A DNA stretch of 64,000 nucleotides from Drechslerella dactyloides (lineage: Eukaryota > Ascomycota > Orbiliomycetes > Orbiliales > Orbiliaceae). Every line of letters begins with the position of its first letter. Position 1 is the first letter of the stretch. The stretch spans positions 4,650,001 through 4,714,000 of the forward strand of contig JAGTWJ010000002.1 in NCBI GenBank assembly GCA_020064725.1. The letters are read 5' to 3'. Below, one piece after another: positions 38,772-49,458 of the stretch. The notes beneath the pieces are model-generated. The model was given only the letters and a program-made list of their open reading frames with translations. It was not told where the DNA came from and made no database searches. A program made the position numbers and the translations under genes.

Positions 38772-40601
38772 TTACAAGACCAACAGGCTCAGGAGGAGCG
38801 CGACGAGAGAGTAGGTCGACGCTCGGAGGGTGGACGCGGCACCAGTGTACTGCGGCGGCGGCGGGGCTGCTGTTGTCACAGGTGCCTTGACGGTAGCCAT
38901 TGTCGTTCCAGCTCCGCAGTCCTTCGTGCATGCTGGCTGTGGTTCCTCTTCGCATTCCGTTGTGTCTGGTGCACTCGGGGTCGAGATTGGCTGAGGCGTT
39001 GCCGCTGGTGGGGAAGGAACGACGGCTGGTGCGGAAGGAACTTCCTCGTCGCAATCCTCCGAGGGAGCTGGGACCGGAGCTGGTGGTGCAGCAGTGACCG
39101 GCTCTTCGGGGCAGTCTGTCTCCGATGGTGCGGGATGGACGGCAGTAGCCGAAGGCTCGTCGCAGTCATCCCCAGTTGGAACTGGAGGCTTTGGAGTAGG
39201 CTCATCGCAGTCGTCTCCAGTTGGAACTGGGGGCTTTGGTGTAGGCTCGTCGTCGCAATCATCACCGGTTGGAACTGGAGGTTTCGGAGTAGGCTCATCA
39301 TCGCAATCATCCCCAGTTGGAACTGGCGGCTTTGGAGTAGGCTCATCATCGCAGTCCGAGGTGGTAATCGGGGGCCGTGGGGTGGGCTCATCATCGCAGT
39401 CCGATGTGGTGACTGGAGGCCGTGGAGTGGGCTCATCGTCGCAGTCTGAGGTTGGGACGGGGGGCTTTGGAGTAGGCTCATCATCGCAGTCCGAAGTTGG
39501 TCCATGAGGAGGAACCGTAGCGGAGGGTTCATCAGTGCAATCATCAGATGTAGCAGGAGGAGCGCTAGTGACCGGCTCGTCCGTGCAGTCATCAGTGGTT
39601 CCTGGTGGCGGAGGACGAGTGGTGATAGGCTCGTCAGTGCAATCGTCAGAGGTAACTGGTGGGGGAGGAGCAGTAGTGACAGGTTCATCTGTGCAATCAT
39701 CAGATGTAGTAGGAGGGGCAGCGGTGGTAGTTGGCTCGTCAGTGCAGTCATCAGTGGTGGTGGGAGGCACCTCCGTTGGGGCTACAGTTTCGCTATCGCA
39801 ATCCTCTGTAGTGGTGGGACGAGTAACAGTTTCTGAGGGTTCTTCGCAATCTTCGGTGGTAGTAGGAAGGGCGGCCGTAGTCGTGGGGGGATTTTCAGTC
39901 TCTGATGGTTCATCCGAACAGTCCTCAGTAGAGGTAGGCACTGCTGTTGGATAACCATCACCAGGGGCTTCTGTCGTCGGTGGCGGGGCCGCCGTCGTGG
40001 CAGAAGTTTCATCATCATCACAATCGGACGTCACTGGTGGGGCTGGCCCCGCGGCCGTAGTAGACGGGGACTCTGTGGTTGTTGGTCCCTCGGTCTCGTC
40101 ACAGTCAGACGTTGGCTCTGCGGTAGTTGTCGCACCTCCAGGATATGTCTCACCAGGCCTAGTGGTTGCGATGTCATCTGTGGTCGTGCTATCACAGTCG
40201 ATGGTGGCATCGATGGTGGTCGGTCCCACAGTTGGAGCTGGCGGCTCAACCGGCGCATTGGCAATTGGGAGATTCAGCGCTGCGGCGCCGCAGATAGCTA
40301 TTCGAAGAAGATGATGTTAGATTGATCACATCACATTCACTAAGCGTTGAAACTTACCAACGGAGACCTCTCCAGCCTTAAGAGCCTCTTTGAAGGAACA
40401 GGCCTTCCAGATGCACTTCGAGCTGTGCCACAGGAAGCTGGGCTTCGAGCAGGTGCATCTGAAGTCCAGCAGACCGCATCCAGTCGACATGATATTGGTA
40501 GCGATACATTGCAGAGCGCAGCCAGGATAGTCATTGATATCAAGGGCTGATACAACGGAGCTGGACAGCAAAACTGCCGTCGACAAAGTTGAGATCTTCA
40601 T
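38772..40601 (-). CDS. GPI-anchored CFEM protein with long Thr/Pro/Asp-Cys repeat stalk
   Basis: Two exons fit: 40601-40358 and 40297-38772, giving 589 residues. A signal peptide (MKISTLSTAVLLSSSVVSA) precedes an eight-cysteine CFEM domain: YPGC, LQC, TGC, FRC, TC, SKC, KAC and AIC, the last completed after the intron. Residues from about 100 on form a stalk rich in Thr, Pro, Asp and Cys. It starts with SDCDETEG-type units, then units around DDCTDEP, then near-identical units around DCDDEPTPKPP. The C-terminus (STYSLVALLLSLLVL) is a GPI-attachment signal. The protein should sit at the cell surface or wall. The CFEM domain suggests haem or wall binding; the stalk may act as a spacer. One Cys per repeat is unusual for a wall stalk. 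Confidence 0.92.
39150..39750 (-). repeat. In-frame tandem repeats (about 42-48 nt) in the CFEM stalk
   Basis: About eight neighbouring units encode (S/G)DxCDDEPTP(K/R)PP(V/I) variants (about 39150-39520). About five more encode DDCTDEPxTT-type units (about 39520-39750). Unit length varies by one codon (SDC or GDDC), and some units differ only by synonymous changes. Such arrays commonly vary in copy number between strains. Confidence 0.85.
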
Positions 40602-42110
40602 CTCGAGAGGGTGAGACTCAAGTGAGGTGAAGAAGGGGAGGGCAGAGACAGCGAGAGACGGAGTGGGAGTCTGGGGCCAGAAAAGAGCAGGAGAAGGTTC
40701 CTTCTCGGTCTATGGGGATGGCTATATGTTTATGAACCCCAGCCGGCAACGATGCGACGAGTGGTTGGTAAAGCCACGAATCGGGCCCAAGAGGCTCGAT
40801 ACATGGTTTCCCTATCCAAGGTTTTCTTCTTTGCCCTTCGCTATCATGGCGCCGGGGGGGACCGGGGCCACGGTCAATTGGCCGTATGTGCGGATTATAT
40901 TAATATTATACATAGTCACAACGTGACTGCCATTCGCACGGCACCGTCCAAATCGGCGCTGTGACCTTCATCTTATTATCTGGATACGACATTTTCCCAG
41001 ACCGAGCCGTACCGACCATTCCATTTTCTCGATTGGACGAGAGAATTATGCAGCCTCTAATTGGCATGCGAGACGTAGCTGCTCGTGAACTCTACTAAGT
41101 ATCCTAGTCACCATGAGATCAGATTGGAGATCATGTAGACGGGGGTTGGAGGCACCTACCTATGAACTTACTGGCCGATTATCTAATTACAGCTGCTTGT
41201 TGTTTCTTTTTGCCCGCTGGTTTCTTTTTCTCGTTTCTTATTCTTCTGTGTGTCCGAAAAATACGTACTTGGTATCTTTGCGTGTTGGAATATTCGGGTC
41301 ATAGTGGCGCTTGAATTGGGTATCATTCGGGAACTTTGAGTCGACCAAGCCCTTCTCCTTGGTCAATATCCCCGGCCTGCCGTCGTCCCCACATTTGACA
41401 GGGAGGCACGACACCCCGGCGCGATGAGCATGGGTATCCATTGCCCCGAAAGACTCCGTCCCCAACGACATGTGAGACCGAATCGGCAGCCGGAGCGAGA
41501 CACACATCACGAAAGGAAGAAACATCGTTCGTATGACATCCTTGGCGCCGCCTTGACGTTCGCGCTCTCGTTCCTGGGGAAAGTTTTCATTTCGGCTATG
41601 GCTTGGTTCTGTTGCCTGACGAGCGAGTCCGGCTTCGATGCGGGGAACCGCCCAGCGCCCCGTATACGGCCGTATTGAATCATGAACTTGACCGTCGTCG
41701 TAGTCTGTCCGACGGGTTCGATCTGTTAGTCTCCGCATGTGGTTCGAGCACCCGAGACGACTCTGGACACCAGCTGGAAAGCGTGGTCAGGAAGTAATGG
41801 AAAGGGCACCAACCTGCCGGACTCTCGGAGAGGGCAAGCAAAGGTCCCTCCGCGTATTCCGAGAAGATTTGGAAGGCGGGATTATTCACTGCCGACGGCT
41901 CCTGCTGCCGTGGAGGGAACTCTCGCATTGGCTCTGGTGGTCATTTCCTCTCTGTCGACACTGACTAGTGGTTCGGGCAGGTGGTTGTGACCTCTGCAGG
42001 TTGGGCGTGTTGCATTTGGCAGGGAGAGTTTTCCTCGCGTGCGTTCAGCTCAGACATCTCGACGCGTCCTCCGGCTTCACTGTACACGACACCAGCCAGC
42101 ATCGAGAGCC
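40602..42110. other. Divergent spacer between CFEM gene and CENP-S gene
   Basis: A 166-codon minus-strand frame (41238-41738) has no motif and is not called. The stretch probably contains the two promoters; no clear TATA box was found next to the CENP-S gene. Confidence 0.5.
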
Positions 42111-42841
42111 ATGTCCGCGCCTGACGATGCAGAGCAAGAGGTACGTACTTCCGGTTCCCGCCTGCCCGCTATGTTTTACACCTTACCGATTGGCTAACGT
42201 TGCATCTTACCGACTACCAGCGGCTAAAGTCCGCGTTATGGTACGCCCGCGCAGAACCTTCCCGTCCCATTGGCGGCGCCCCGCCCGCCATCGCGGTGAT
42301 ATCTCCTGCTGAAAAGGCATAAACGGCCAGGTACCACGTCGGCAAGCTGGTCGACGCCGCATGCCTGGATCTGAACGTCAACGCGACGCCGCAGTTCATC
42401 GGCTCCCTGACCGAGCTTGCCTGGGTCCAGTTTGGTACGACGGGCAGCGAACCCCGCTAGACGGAAGCGAACTAATCCGGCGGCTCTACGTCTACGTGGG
42501 TAGATAACATCGCGAAGGATCTGGAGAATTTCGCGAAGTGCGTCCGCTCCGCCCTGTACCGCTGCCTGCAGGAATACAGGCATACAAGGCTTTCTTACTC
42601 CCGCGAGTGCAGGTGTCTCCTTGTATATGGCCGGTTCGCTAACCTGGTACTACGGCGGCGTCGCTGCTATATCAATCGATCGATATTATATTACAGGCAT
42701 GCGAATCGAAGCACTATATCCACAGCGGATGTTCTCCTGCTGGCTCGGAAGAATCCAGATCTCCATGGTCTGCTGCAGAAGGTTGTAGATGGTGAGGCTG
42801 CTGCCCGTGCCGCCAAGCAGGCGGAAAAGTCGAAACGATGA
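42111..42841 (+). CDS. MHF1: Centromere protein S / MHF1 histone-fold protein
   Basis: Five small exons fit: 42111-42140, 42221-42240, 42331-42434, 42504-42537 and 42697-42841, giving 110 residues in one frame. The product begins MSAPDDAEQERLKSALW and continues YHVGKLVDAACLDLNVNATP. QFIGSLTELAWVQFDNIAKD, LENFAK joined to HANRSTISTADVLLLARKNP, and a basic tail complete it. This is the CENP-S histone fold: the FIG-LTEL helix, then the FAKHA-RST loop and DVLLLARRN helix. CENP-S pairs with CENP-X to bind DNA at kinetochores and with the Fanconi-type helicase FANCM/Mph1 in fork repair, in the nucleus. Every junction has GT and AG ends; CTAAC or CTAAT branch sequences are visible in introns 1 and 3. 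Exon 2 is only 20 nt and exon 4 only 34 nt. Confidence 0.9.
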
Positions 42842-43268
42842 TGCAACGACTCCTCTCTGGATTGCCTGCTGCAAGCTGTCAGCTGGATAAGAAGCTCGCT
42901 AGCGGCATGCCTTCTTTGATTGTTATTGATATCCATATCTAGTCTACGCATACATCAATTCTTGATACCCTTCATCTTTCCCATTGGAATTTGAACTATT
43001 ATGATTATTATTGTAATTATCATTATGCGGAACTTTATCTACTTTAGTGTTCGGGACGGTCATGCGGGCCTAACACCCTACATCATGAGACCGCTACAGG
43101 AAGCTCGGTGGAAGAAAATAAAACAGCTCAAGTGGAGATCGCAAATGACAGAATGCAGTAGAGAGACGAAAGATACCGTCCACCCCACCTCGAATCTCCT
43201 ATTACCCTCCGGATATGCGCATATACCCTCCTCACGTTGGTCTTTTGCAGTGTCGGTGTAATCAACAA
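42842..43268. other. Convergent spacer between CENP-S and ValRS genes
   Basis: AT-rich sequence around 42950-43030 is compatible with polyadenylation regions. No coding pattern was recognised. Confidence 0.5.
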
Positions 43269-46200
43269 TTACATCATGAAAAAATGGGCAGGCCAGTTGG
43301 TTAGTATGCGACGTTCGGCCGCCGTCAAGATTTCCATGGGTGTCAAGTCGAAAACGCGCGATGGGTCCACAGGGACACCATCCTGCCAGTCATATAAACC
43401 ATCGGTAGCAGGCTCCGAACTTCGGCTTTGGTCAGTCTCAGGGAAGCTATCACATATACAGATTAGAACAAAATTCCCAGAACGGAGTTTTCATACCTCT
43501 TAGTCCAGTCCCCGTCCGATTGCTCTTGGTACCGCTCGAGATCCATAATCGCTCCGTAGGCACTTTCGACTCTCACCCCGTCTCTTTCGGGGACGGACTC
43601 GGGGTACGGGGCCACCATTATCGACGGCGCTGCGTCGTCCGGAAACTCTGATTGGAAAGGGTGTTTCTGCCAGAGCTCCTCGGTGATAAACGGCATGAAC
43701 GGGTGGGTTAGCCTCAACGATCGTTCGATAACTGCATAGAGTGTTTTCACGGTAGACACTTTCTCTTCAGCGCTGTAGTGCCGGAAATCTGCCTGGATTC
43801 GCATCTGTCGTGCAAATTTGTCAACTCGGTGCTTCGGCCGTCTTGGGCGATTGAGGGAGTAACGTACCATGTAATGGTCTCGGATTTCGTCGATCCACAG
43901 ACGGTGGATAAAACCCGCCGCTTGCGCAAACTTCCTTGCCGCCAAAGCGTCGTTTACGGCTTTACACGCTTTTGAGAATATATGGAACATAGATCGTGTT
44001 GCCAGACCCTCGGTTTCCTTTGGCTTGGGATCTCGTTGCCTGGCTTTGCTCGTGTCGACCCGGCTGGGGTCCAGCTTCTTCGGGATCAGGCGTGTAAGCT
44101 TGCCGACATCCTCGAAGATCTCGTATATGCTATTGCAAAACTCGCGGCAGCTGGCGACGTCGTTAATGTTGAGCTGGACAGCCTTGCCTGAAGTTATGGT
44201 CAGCGGCACTCGATCACCTTTGGGAATAGGCTTCGATGAGAACTCACGATCTGAAGTATACTTGAGCAGGGCGAATCGAAGTGCATCCGCTCCACACTCC
44301 GGAATGCCGTTCGGGAAGCAAGTCGCTTGTAATTTCCGTGCGTTTAGATATTCTTCGGTGTCCGGCGCCATGTGTCCGTCCAGTAACCCTTGGTTGAGAT
44401 CATCAAGTGTTCTCCCTTCGATAATGTCGAGCGGGTCGACGCCGTTGCCAAGAGACTTCGACATCTTCCTCTTCTCGACATCTATGATGAGCGGATGGAA
44501 GTAGACTTCGTGGAACGGAACTTGCCCCGTGAGCTTTAGACTCAACATGACCATCCGTGTCACCCAGTGGTGGAGAGTATCGGCTCCCGTATTCAAAATG
44601 GACAATGGAAAGAATTCCTTGAACTTGGGAGTGTTTTCCCGCCATCCGAGGACGGAGAGCGGCCAAAGCGCAGATGAGAACCATGTGTCCAGGATATCTG
44701 TGTCCTGTTCCAAGAGGAACTTTCTGCCCGGATATTTCTTCATGGCGTTCACCCTTGCTTCCAGGCGGGTCCGACCCACGATGATTCGATTTGGATCGCA
44801 GTCGTCAGGCTTTTTCCCCACGCGCTCTTCCTCATGGAATGTGAGATACCATGCTGGTACCTTGTGGCCCCACCACATCTGCCTCGATATGCACCAGTGC
44901 GGCGAGTTCTCCAGGCTGGTGATGAATTCATCCTCCATTCTTTTCGGTTGTATTCTAATTTTCCCTTCTCTGACTGCACATCTAGCGGCGTCAGCAAGCC
45001 CGTCTGTCTTCAGCCACCACAAGGGCAACATCATCGGTTCTACGATGTCACCCGTGTGCTTGCAGATCAGGACCGACGTCTTGCATGGCTCCTGCTTGAT
45101 GAACAAGCTCCTAGCCTTCAGATTCTCGATTACACTTTCCCGAACTTCGAATCTATGTTGGCCTTTAAACTCTTCGCCTTCTTCATTGACCGTTCCATCG
45201 CCTCGGAAAACCACGACCGCTGGCAGTCTGCATCGACCCCTGATACTGTTAGCCAGAAGGTCGTGCGCTGGAGCCAAAGGTATCATCCCCGTCCCGAAGT
45301 TTGGGTCGACGACGGCGTCGGCTACGATTGGCAACAGACGGCTAGAATACGGATGGCGCGCGGTCAATCCGATCAGGTGTTGATACCGCTCGTCATTGGG
45401 ATGGACCCCTATAGCTGTATCCCCCAGAAGAGTTTCGGGACGGGTCGTGGCTAGAGTGATCCACGTTTGAGAATCATCTTCAATATTCGTGACGAGATAT
45501 TTGAAGTAATACAGCCATCCGAACGCGACTGCTTTATCAAGCCCTGGAAACTTCAGCAGCGTCGGCCCGGGGATGTCCATAGTTTCGACTTCCAGGTCGG
45601 TTAGCGACGACCGGAGTGTCGGACACCAGTTGACAACTCTTCTCTGGCGGTAGATGAGACCTGCTTTGTGCAGTCGCACGAAAGCCTCGGTCACTGTAAG
45701 CGACCGCTCCTCGTCCATTGTGAAGGCTTCTCGGTTCCAATCCGTGGATGCGCCGAGACGCTTGACGGTCTCATTGATCTTCTGACGATACTCGCACTTC
45801 CATGCTTCAACGTAGTGGACGAATTTGTGAGAATTGATGGTAGTGCGCGGTCTGTTCCTGTCACGGAGAATTTTCCTGCCTACGAAAACTTCTGTGGCCG
45901 TGCCAGCGTGGTCGGTTCCCGGGATGAAGAGAGTTTTGTAGCCTCGCATTCGATGCCATCTTGCGAGGGTGTCTTCGATCGAGATTCCAAGAGCATGGCC
46001 ACAGTGGAGCGGGCCGGTTATGTTTGGTGGAGGTATGACGATTGAGAAGACTTTTGGTTCCGGCTTCTTTTGGATATTGGTAGGTTGTGAGGGTTTGTCC
46101 GCAGGCTTCCTTCGATCGGGGTCACCACCATTAGTGATTACAGTCGAGTCCTCGGAGCGTCCGTTGATTACTTTGGCGATGGCGACCGATGCTTTGCTGA

Positions 46201-46726
46201 GGTCGGCTTTGCCGGTGTCCAGTGGAGTTTCGTTGGGCTCAGCCGGGGGCGCCGTACCATTCTTTAATCGCAGTGCTTCAACACGGTTGATGTTGTTGTT
46301 GAGTAAGATGCTCTGAGATTCTGCTTGTTGCAAGCCTTTGCTAGCAGTGTCCGCGGTATTGATGTTCCGTCCTTCGGTAGTTGAATATTTGCTGGAGTCC
46401 TTGGTCTCGCGAGCCCGGCCGCACGAACTGCAAGTGGACTCCATATCCCGCTGATTCCCGTTGACGGGGACACGACGATTACCGGGGTTCGAAGCGATGG
46501 CAATGCCTGGGCCCTTCTTTGGGGTGATGTAGAAGGGAATGAAGTATCTTTCACGCTCCCAGGCTTCATACCACTTCTGCTCGATCGCCTTTGGTTGATA
46601 TCCGGACTCCTCGGGGTGCTGTGGGTGATGCTGGTTAGCTATGGCGATCCAAGTTACCCTATACATAAATCGCCAACAGAGAGCCGCCCGCTTTGTGTAA
46701 GAAGGACTAACCGAAGAGGGTTCCAT
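43269..46726 (-). CDS. Divergent valyl-tRNA synthetase homologue with degenerate editing site
   Basis: Proposed exons are 46726-46712, 46618-43497 and 43446-43269 (about 1104 residues). The first intron keeps the frame open, so its use is inferred from a CTAAC branch and from better N-terminal homology. Class I motifs are present: PPPNITGPLHCGHAL (HIGH), FIPGTDHAGTATE, HWCISRQMWWGHKVPAWY, DTWFSSALWPLSVLGW and KMSKSLGNGVDPLDIIEG (KMSKS). The CP1 editing domain is there (TTRPETLLGDTAIGVHP), but the motif usually GTGxxKxTPAHDxxDY reads GTGMIPLAPAHDLLAN. A disordered insertion of about 150 residues separates WYEAWERERYF from FSIVIPPPN. The C-terminus stops soon after VAPYPES, without the usual coiled coil. 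It may charge tRNA-Val, or have taken another aminoacyl-adenylate role. The last exon (ending NWPAHFFMM) is tentative. Confidence 0.85.
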
Positions 46727-47806
46727 CGTTGCTTCTTCTGTCTCTTGAGACTGACGTTAACAAATTAAATAGACGGAGAGCTAAGCTACGTGGTCGTAGT
46801 AGAGTGGGAACGGAGGGAGTGAAGATGAGATGGAACGGATGAATATTTTGTCGTGATGAGATGGTTTTTGGGAACACAGCCAGTTGTGCGTCGAGTTTAG
46901 GGCAGACGGCGCCTACAACTTGATTGTGCTCATACTTGCTGCTTTGTGAGGGCGAGGCCCTTCCACGATTGTGCTCATTGCGCCGACGCCGCCATGCGAC
47001 ACTCACGACACAACGCATTTTGCACGCGAAATACCACACGCGCGCATTTCGTAACTTCACACCCAGAGTACTGTGGCGTCAAGCGGCCGACAAACATCCT
47101 GTAATCAATGTCCCGTACAACCAAGCCACTGATCCACATTTCTTGAATTCTTATCCCTTCATCTCTCAGTTATATTTCACATGGCTTATAAGTTCTAAGT
47201 CACTTGTTCTCAACCCGAGAAGTATGGAGGGCACCATGCAGCAATATTCGCGAGTGGCGCTAGATACGTTGGTTCTCGAGCACGACAGGGGACATATCTG
47301 TGGCGTCCGGCAGCTCCTTGGAGCACTGCACCAGGGATGTTATTTGTGGAGAGCCGCGAACTAATGCAAACTCTAGACGTTGTACGTCGACAGACATAAA
47401 ATGAGCTCACACATATCAATCATATGAGAGATCAATCTTCCTACCTCATACCTAGGTACATGTACTTACTTAGTCACTTAGTAATCGATATTGTGCCCTA
47501 TCTATGTACTTATGTTTATCAAATGTGCAGCCGGCCGACAGGGTTCGCCAACGTCGAGATTGGTAAGTGGTACTCTCGCCCGAGTCGACTGCATCCGGCC
47601 GAACCGTCGACAGCCACCACTCCGCTTTGGGTAACATGGGCTTCAAAACCCCCACCTTATAAATCCAGATTAGATTGCCAACCGACGTGACATAAAACGG
47701 CCGGCATCAGCTCACGATTCGATTGTGTCTCAAGACGTCAACGCATCATCTACTCAGCATCTGCGATATATCCGAGGTCTCGGCAAACTCCCTCATTCCC
47801 TACACA
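46727..47806. other. Divergent spacer between ValRS homologue and SDR gene
   Basis: A 146-codon frame at 46924-47364 (+) has no motif and overlaps the likely ValRS promoter, so it is not called. The TATA-like box at 47658 belongs to the SDR gene. Confidence 0.5.
47658..47664 (+). promoter_or_regulatory. TATA-like box of the SDR gene
   Basis: TATAAAT lies about 145 nt upstream of the ATG at 47807. The spacing is typical of a fungal core promoter. Confidence 0.4.
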
Positions 47807-48675
47807 ATGGCCGCAAAGCAAGCTGTGGCGGTGATTGCAGGCGTCGGACCTGGCACGGTAAATAGACCCAGACCCTAAGACTTCAATCAATATGACCTGA
47901 CACCTACGTGGTCTTTCCAGGGCGCGGCTATCGCCAAGAAATTCGCCAGCCTCTACGATGTCGTTCTTCTCGCGCGTACGCCGGCCTCTTACGAGCGCAC
48001 CGCCAAGGAGATCAACGATGCAGGAGGATCCGCTATCGGTGTCTCCGCCGATGTCCAAGACGAGGCTAGTGTGAAGAATGCATTCGAAGAGATGACGAAG
48101 AAGTTTCCCGAGAAGCCATTGGCAGCGGCGATATTCAACGTCGGCGGGGCCTTCTACAGAAAGCCATTTCTGGAGCTCGATTCCCAAATGTTCAAGACGG
48201 GGTTCGAGACGAGCGCGTGCGTGACTCTAATGGACATCCCTCAGATAATCCATACTAACGAGATTCCCTGTGGTGTAGTCTCGGCGCTTTTATCTTTGCA
48301 CAGGCTGCTATCCCTCATCTCCTCAAAGCTGTCGATCAGTCGCCTGCCCACCCTCCATCCCTCTTCTTCACCGGCGCCACAGCTGCGCTCAAAGGCGGAC
48401 CGCAAATGGAATGCTTCTCCCCCGGAAAATTCGCCCAGAGATCCCTCAGCCAGTCCCTAGCGAAGGAGTTCGGACCGGCAGGAATACATGTGTCGCATCT
48501 CGTTGTCGACGGCCTGATCGATACGGAGAAGACGAAGGGCTGGATGAAGGACGCTGGGGAGGATAGTAGGATTTCGCCGGACGCGATCGCGGAGACGTAT
48601 TGGGCACTGCATCAACAGCCGAGGACGACGTGGACGTGGGAGATTGATATCCGGCCGTATGTTGAGAAATGGTAG
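47807..48675 (+). CDS. Short-chain dehydrogenase/reductase-like protein without catalytic Tyr
   Basis: Three exons fit: 47807-47857, 47921-48216 and 48279-48675, giving 247 residues. The N-terminal nucleotide-binding loop reads IAGVGPGT joined to GAAIAKKF across intron 1. VSADVQDEASV marks the Asp that contacts adenine, and FNVGG stands where NNAG is usual. The active-site region reads FTGATAAL and then FSPGKFAQRSLSQ: the Lys of the YxxxK motif is kept but Phe replaces Tyr. SLAKEFGPAGIHVSHLVVDG and a complete C-terminus follow. The same Tyr-less pattern occurs in a known subgroup of atypical SDRs, so this is probably a family trait rather than decay. It is likely cytosolic; the substrate is unknown and classical Tyr-based catalysis is not expected. 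Confidence 0.87.
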
Positions 48676-49458
48676 CGTGCGGAATGGATGCACCTGCGCA
48701 TGTTATGTAACTTGCACTCAGAAGTTTAATGACTGCATTGTGGAGCCTCCTCGAACGATATATATACTGCTCGAACCATCGACCAGGCATGTGCCTCTTT
48801 AAATCAGCGTCCGAAGCCAGTGTTGATGCCGGACCGTTAGCTTGTAATGCCGGCATCCTCTAGTTCATAGTGGGGGGTTTCAATGCGCCATGGCGTCTTA
48901 AGCGGCGGCCGGAATGGTAGTAGCCGTGGACTAGTCTCGTCGCTCGATATCCGTTGAAATTTAATGATGTTCGAAACAACAGAAGAATTCGTCGTTGCCT
49001 GAGCTCGACCATTCCCTCCGCGACGGCCAATTGTGCGCTACTGACACGGGGTGTGCTATGGTTGGCTATCCCAGTCAGCCCGACAGCGCCCAGCCTCCCC
49101 CTTTCGGCGAGTGCGATGGCAGCACAAGGTCGCTGTATCCGAGGCCCTGTATCCGAGCCTCCGCCAGACCTTCTTCCTGCGACTGCTTTCCACTGACTTC
49201 CGGCTGCGACAGGCAAAAAACTCCAGGCCACGATACCTGCGCAGGACATAGACAGAAAGCGCCCGATCGCGCCGAACGAAGCCGTATCTTTACCATAAGA
49301 CCTTCCCTTTGACACTCTCGCGAACGGCTCAGGCGAGAACCGGTGGAAGACTAGGCCTTATCGATTCTTGTGTCGCATTTCCCCCCGACCGTCGCCGGAC
49401 AGCCTTCTCGTTTTCCGCCAGCGTAACCACCGGCACCCACCCACACGATACCGCCACC
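48676..49458. other. Intergenic spacer, no gene recognised
   Basis: It holds the 3' region of the SDR gene and the promoter of the next gene. A 151-codon minus-strand frame (48860-49315) is Arg/Gly-rich, lacks motifs and lies across the expected promoter, so it is not called. Confidence 0.5.

Noticed and set aside
38718..40314. Several long plus-strand frames rich in Gly, Ser, Trp or Val
   Set aside because: They are antisense readings of the Thr/Pro/Asp-Cys repeat array of the GPI-type CFEM gene.
41238..41738. 166-codon minus-strand frame
   Set aside because: Arg/Thr-rich with no motif; it sits between the divergent promoters of the CFEM and CENP-S genes.
44529..45454. Plus-strand frames of 284 and 206 codons
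   Set aside because: They are antisense to the ValRS homologue, overlap each other and carry no recognisable domain.
48860..49315. 151-codon minus-strand frame
   Set aside because: Low-complexity Arg/Gly composition, no motif, and it covers the expected promoter of the gene at 49459.
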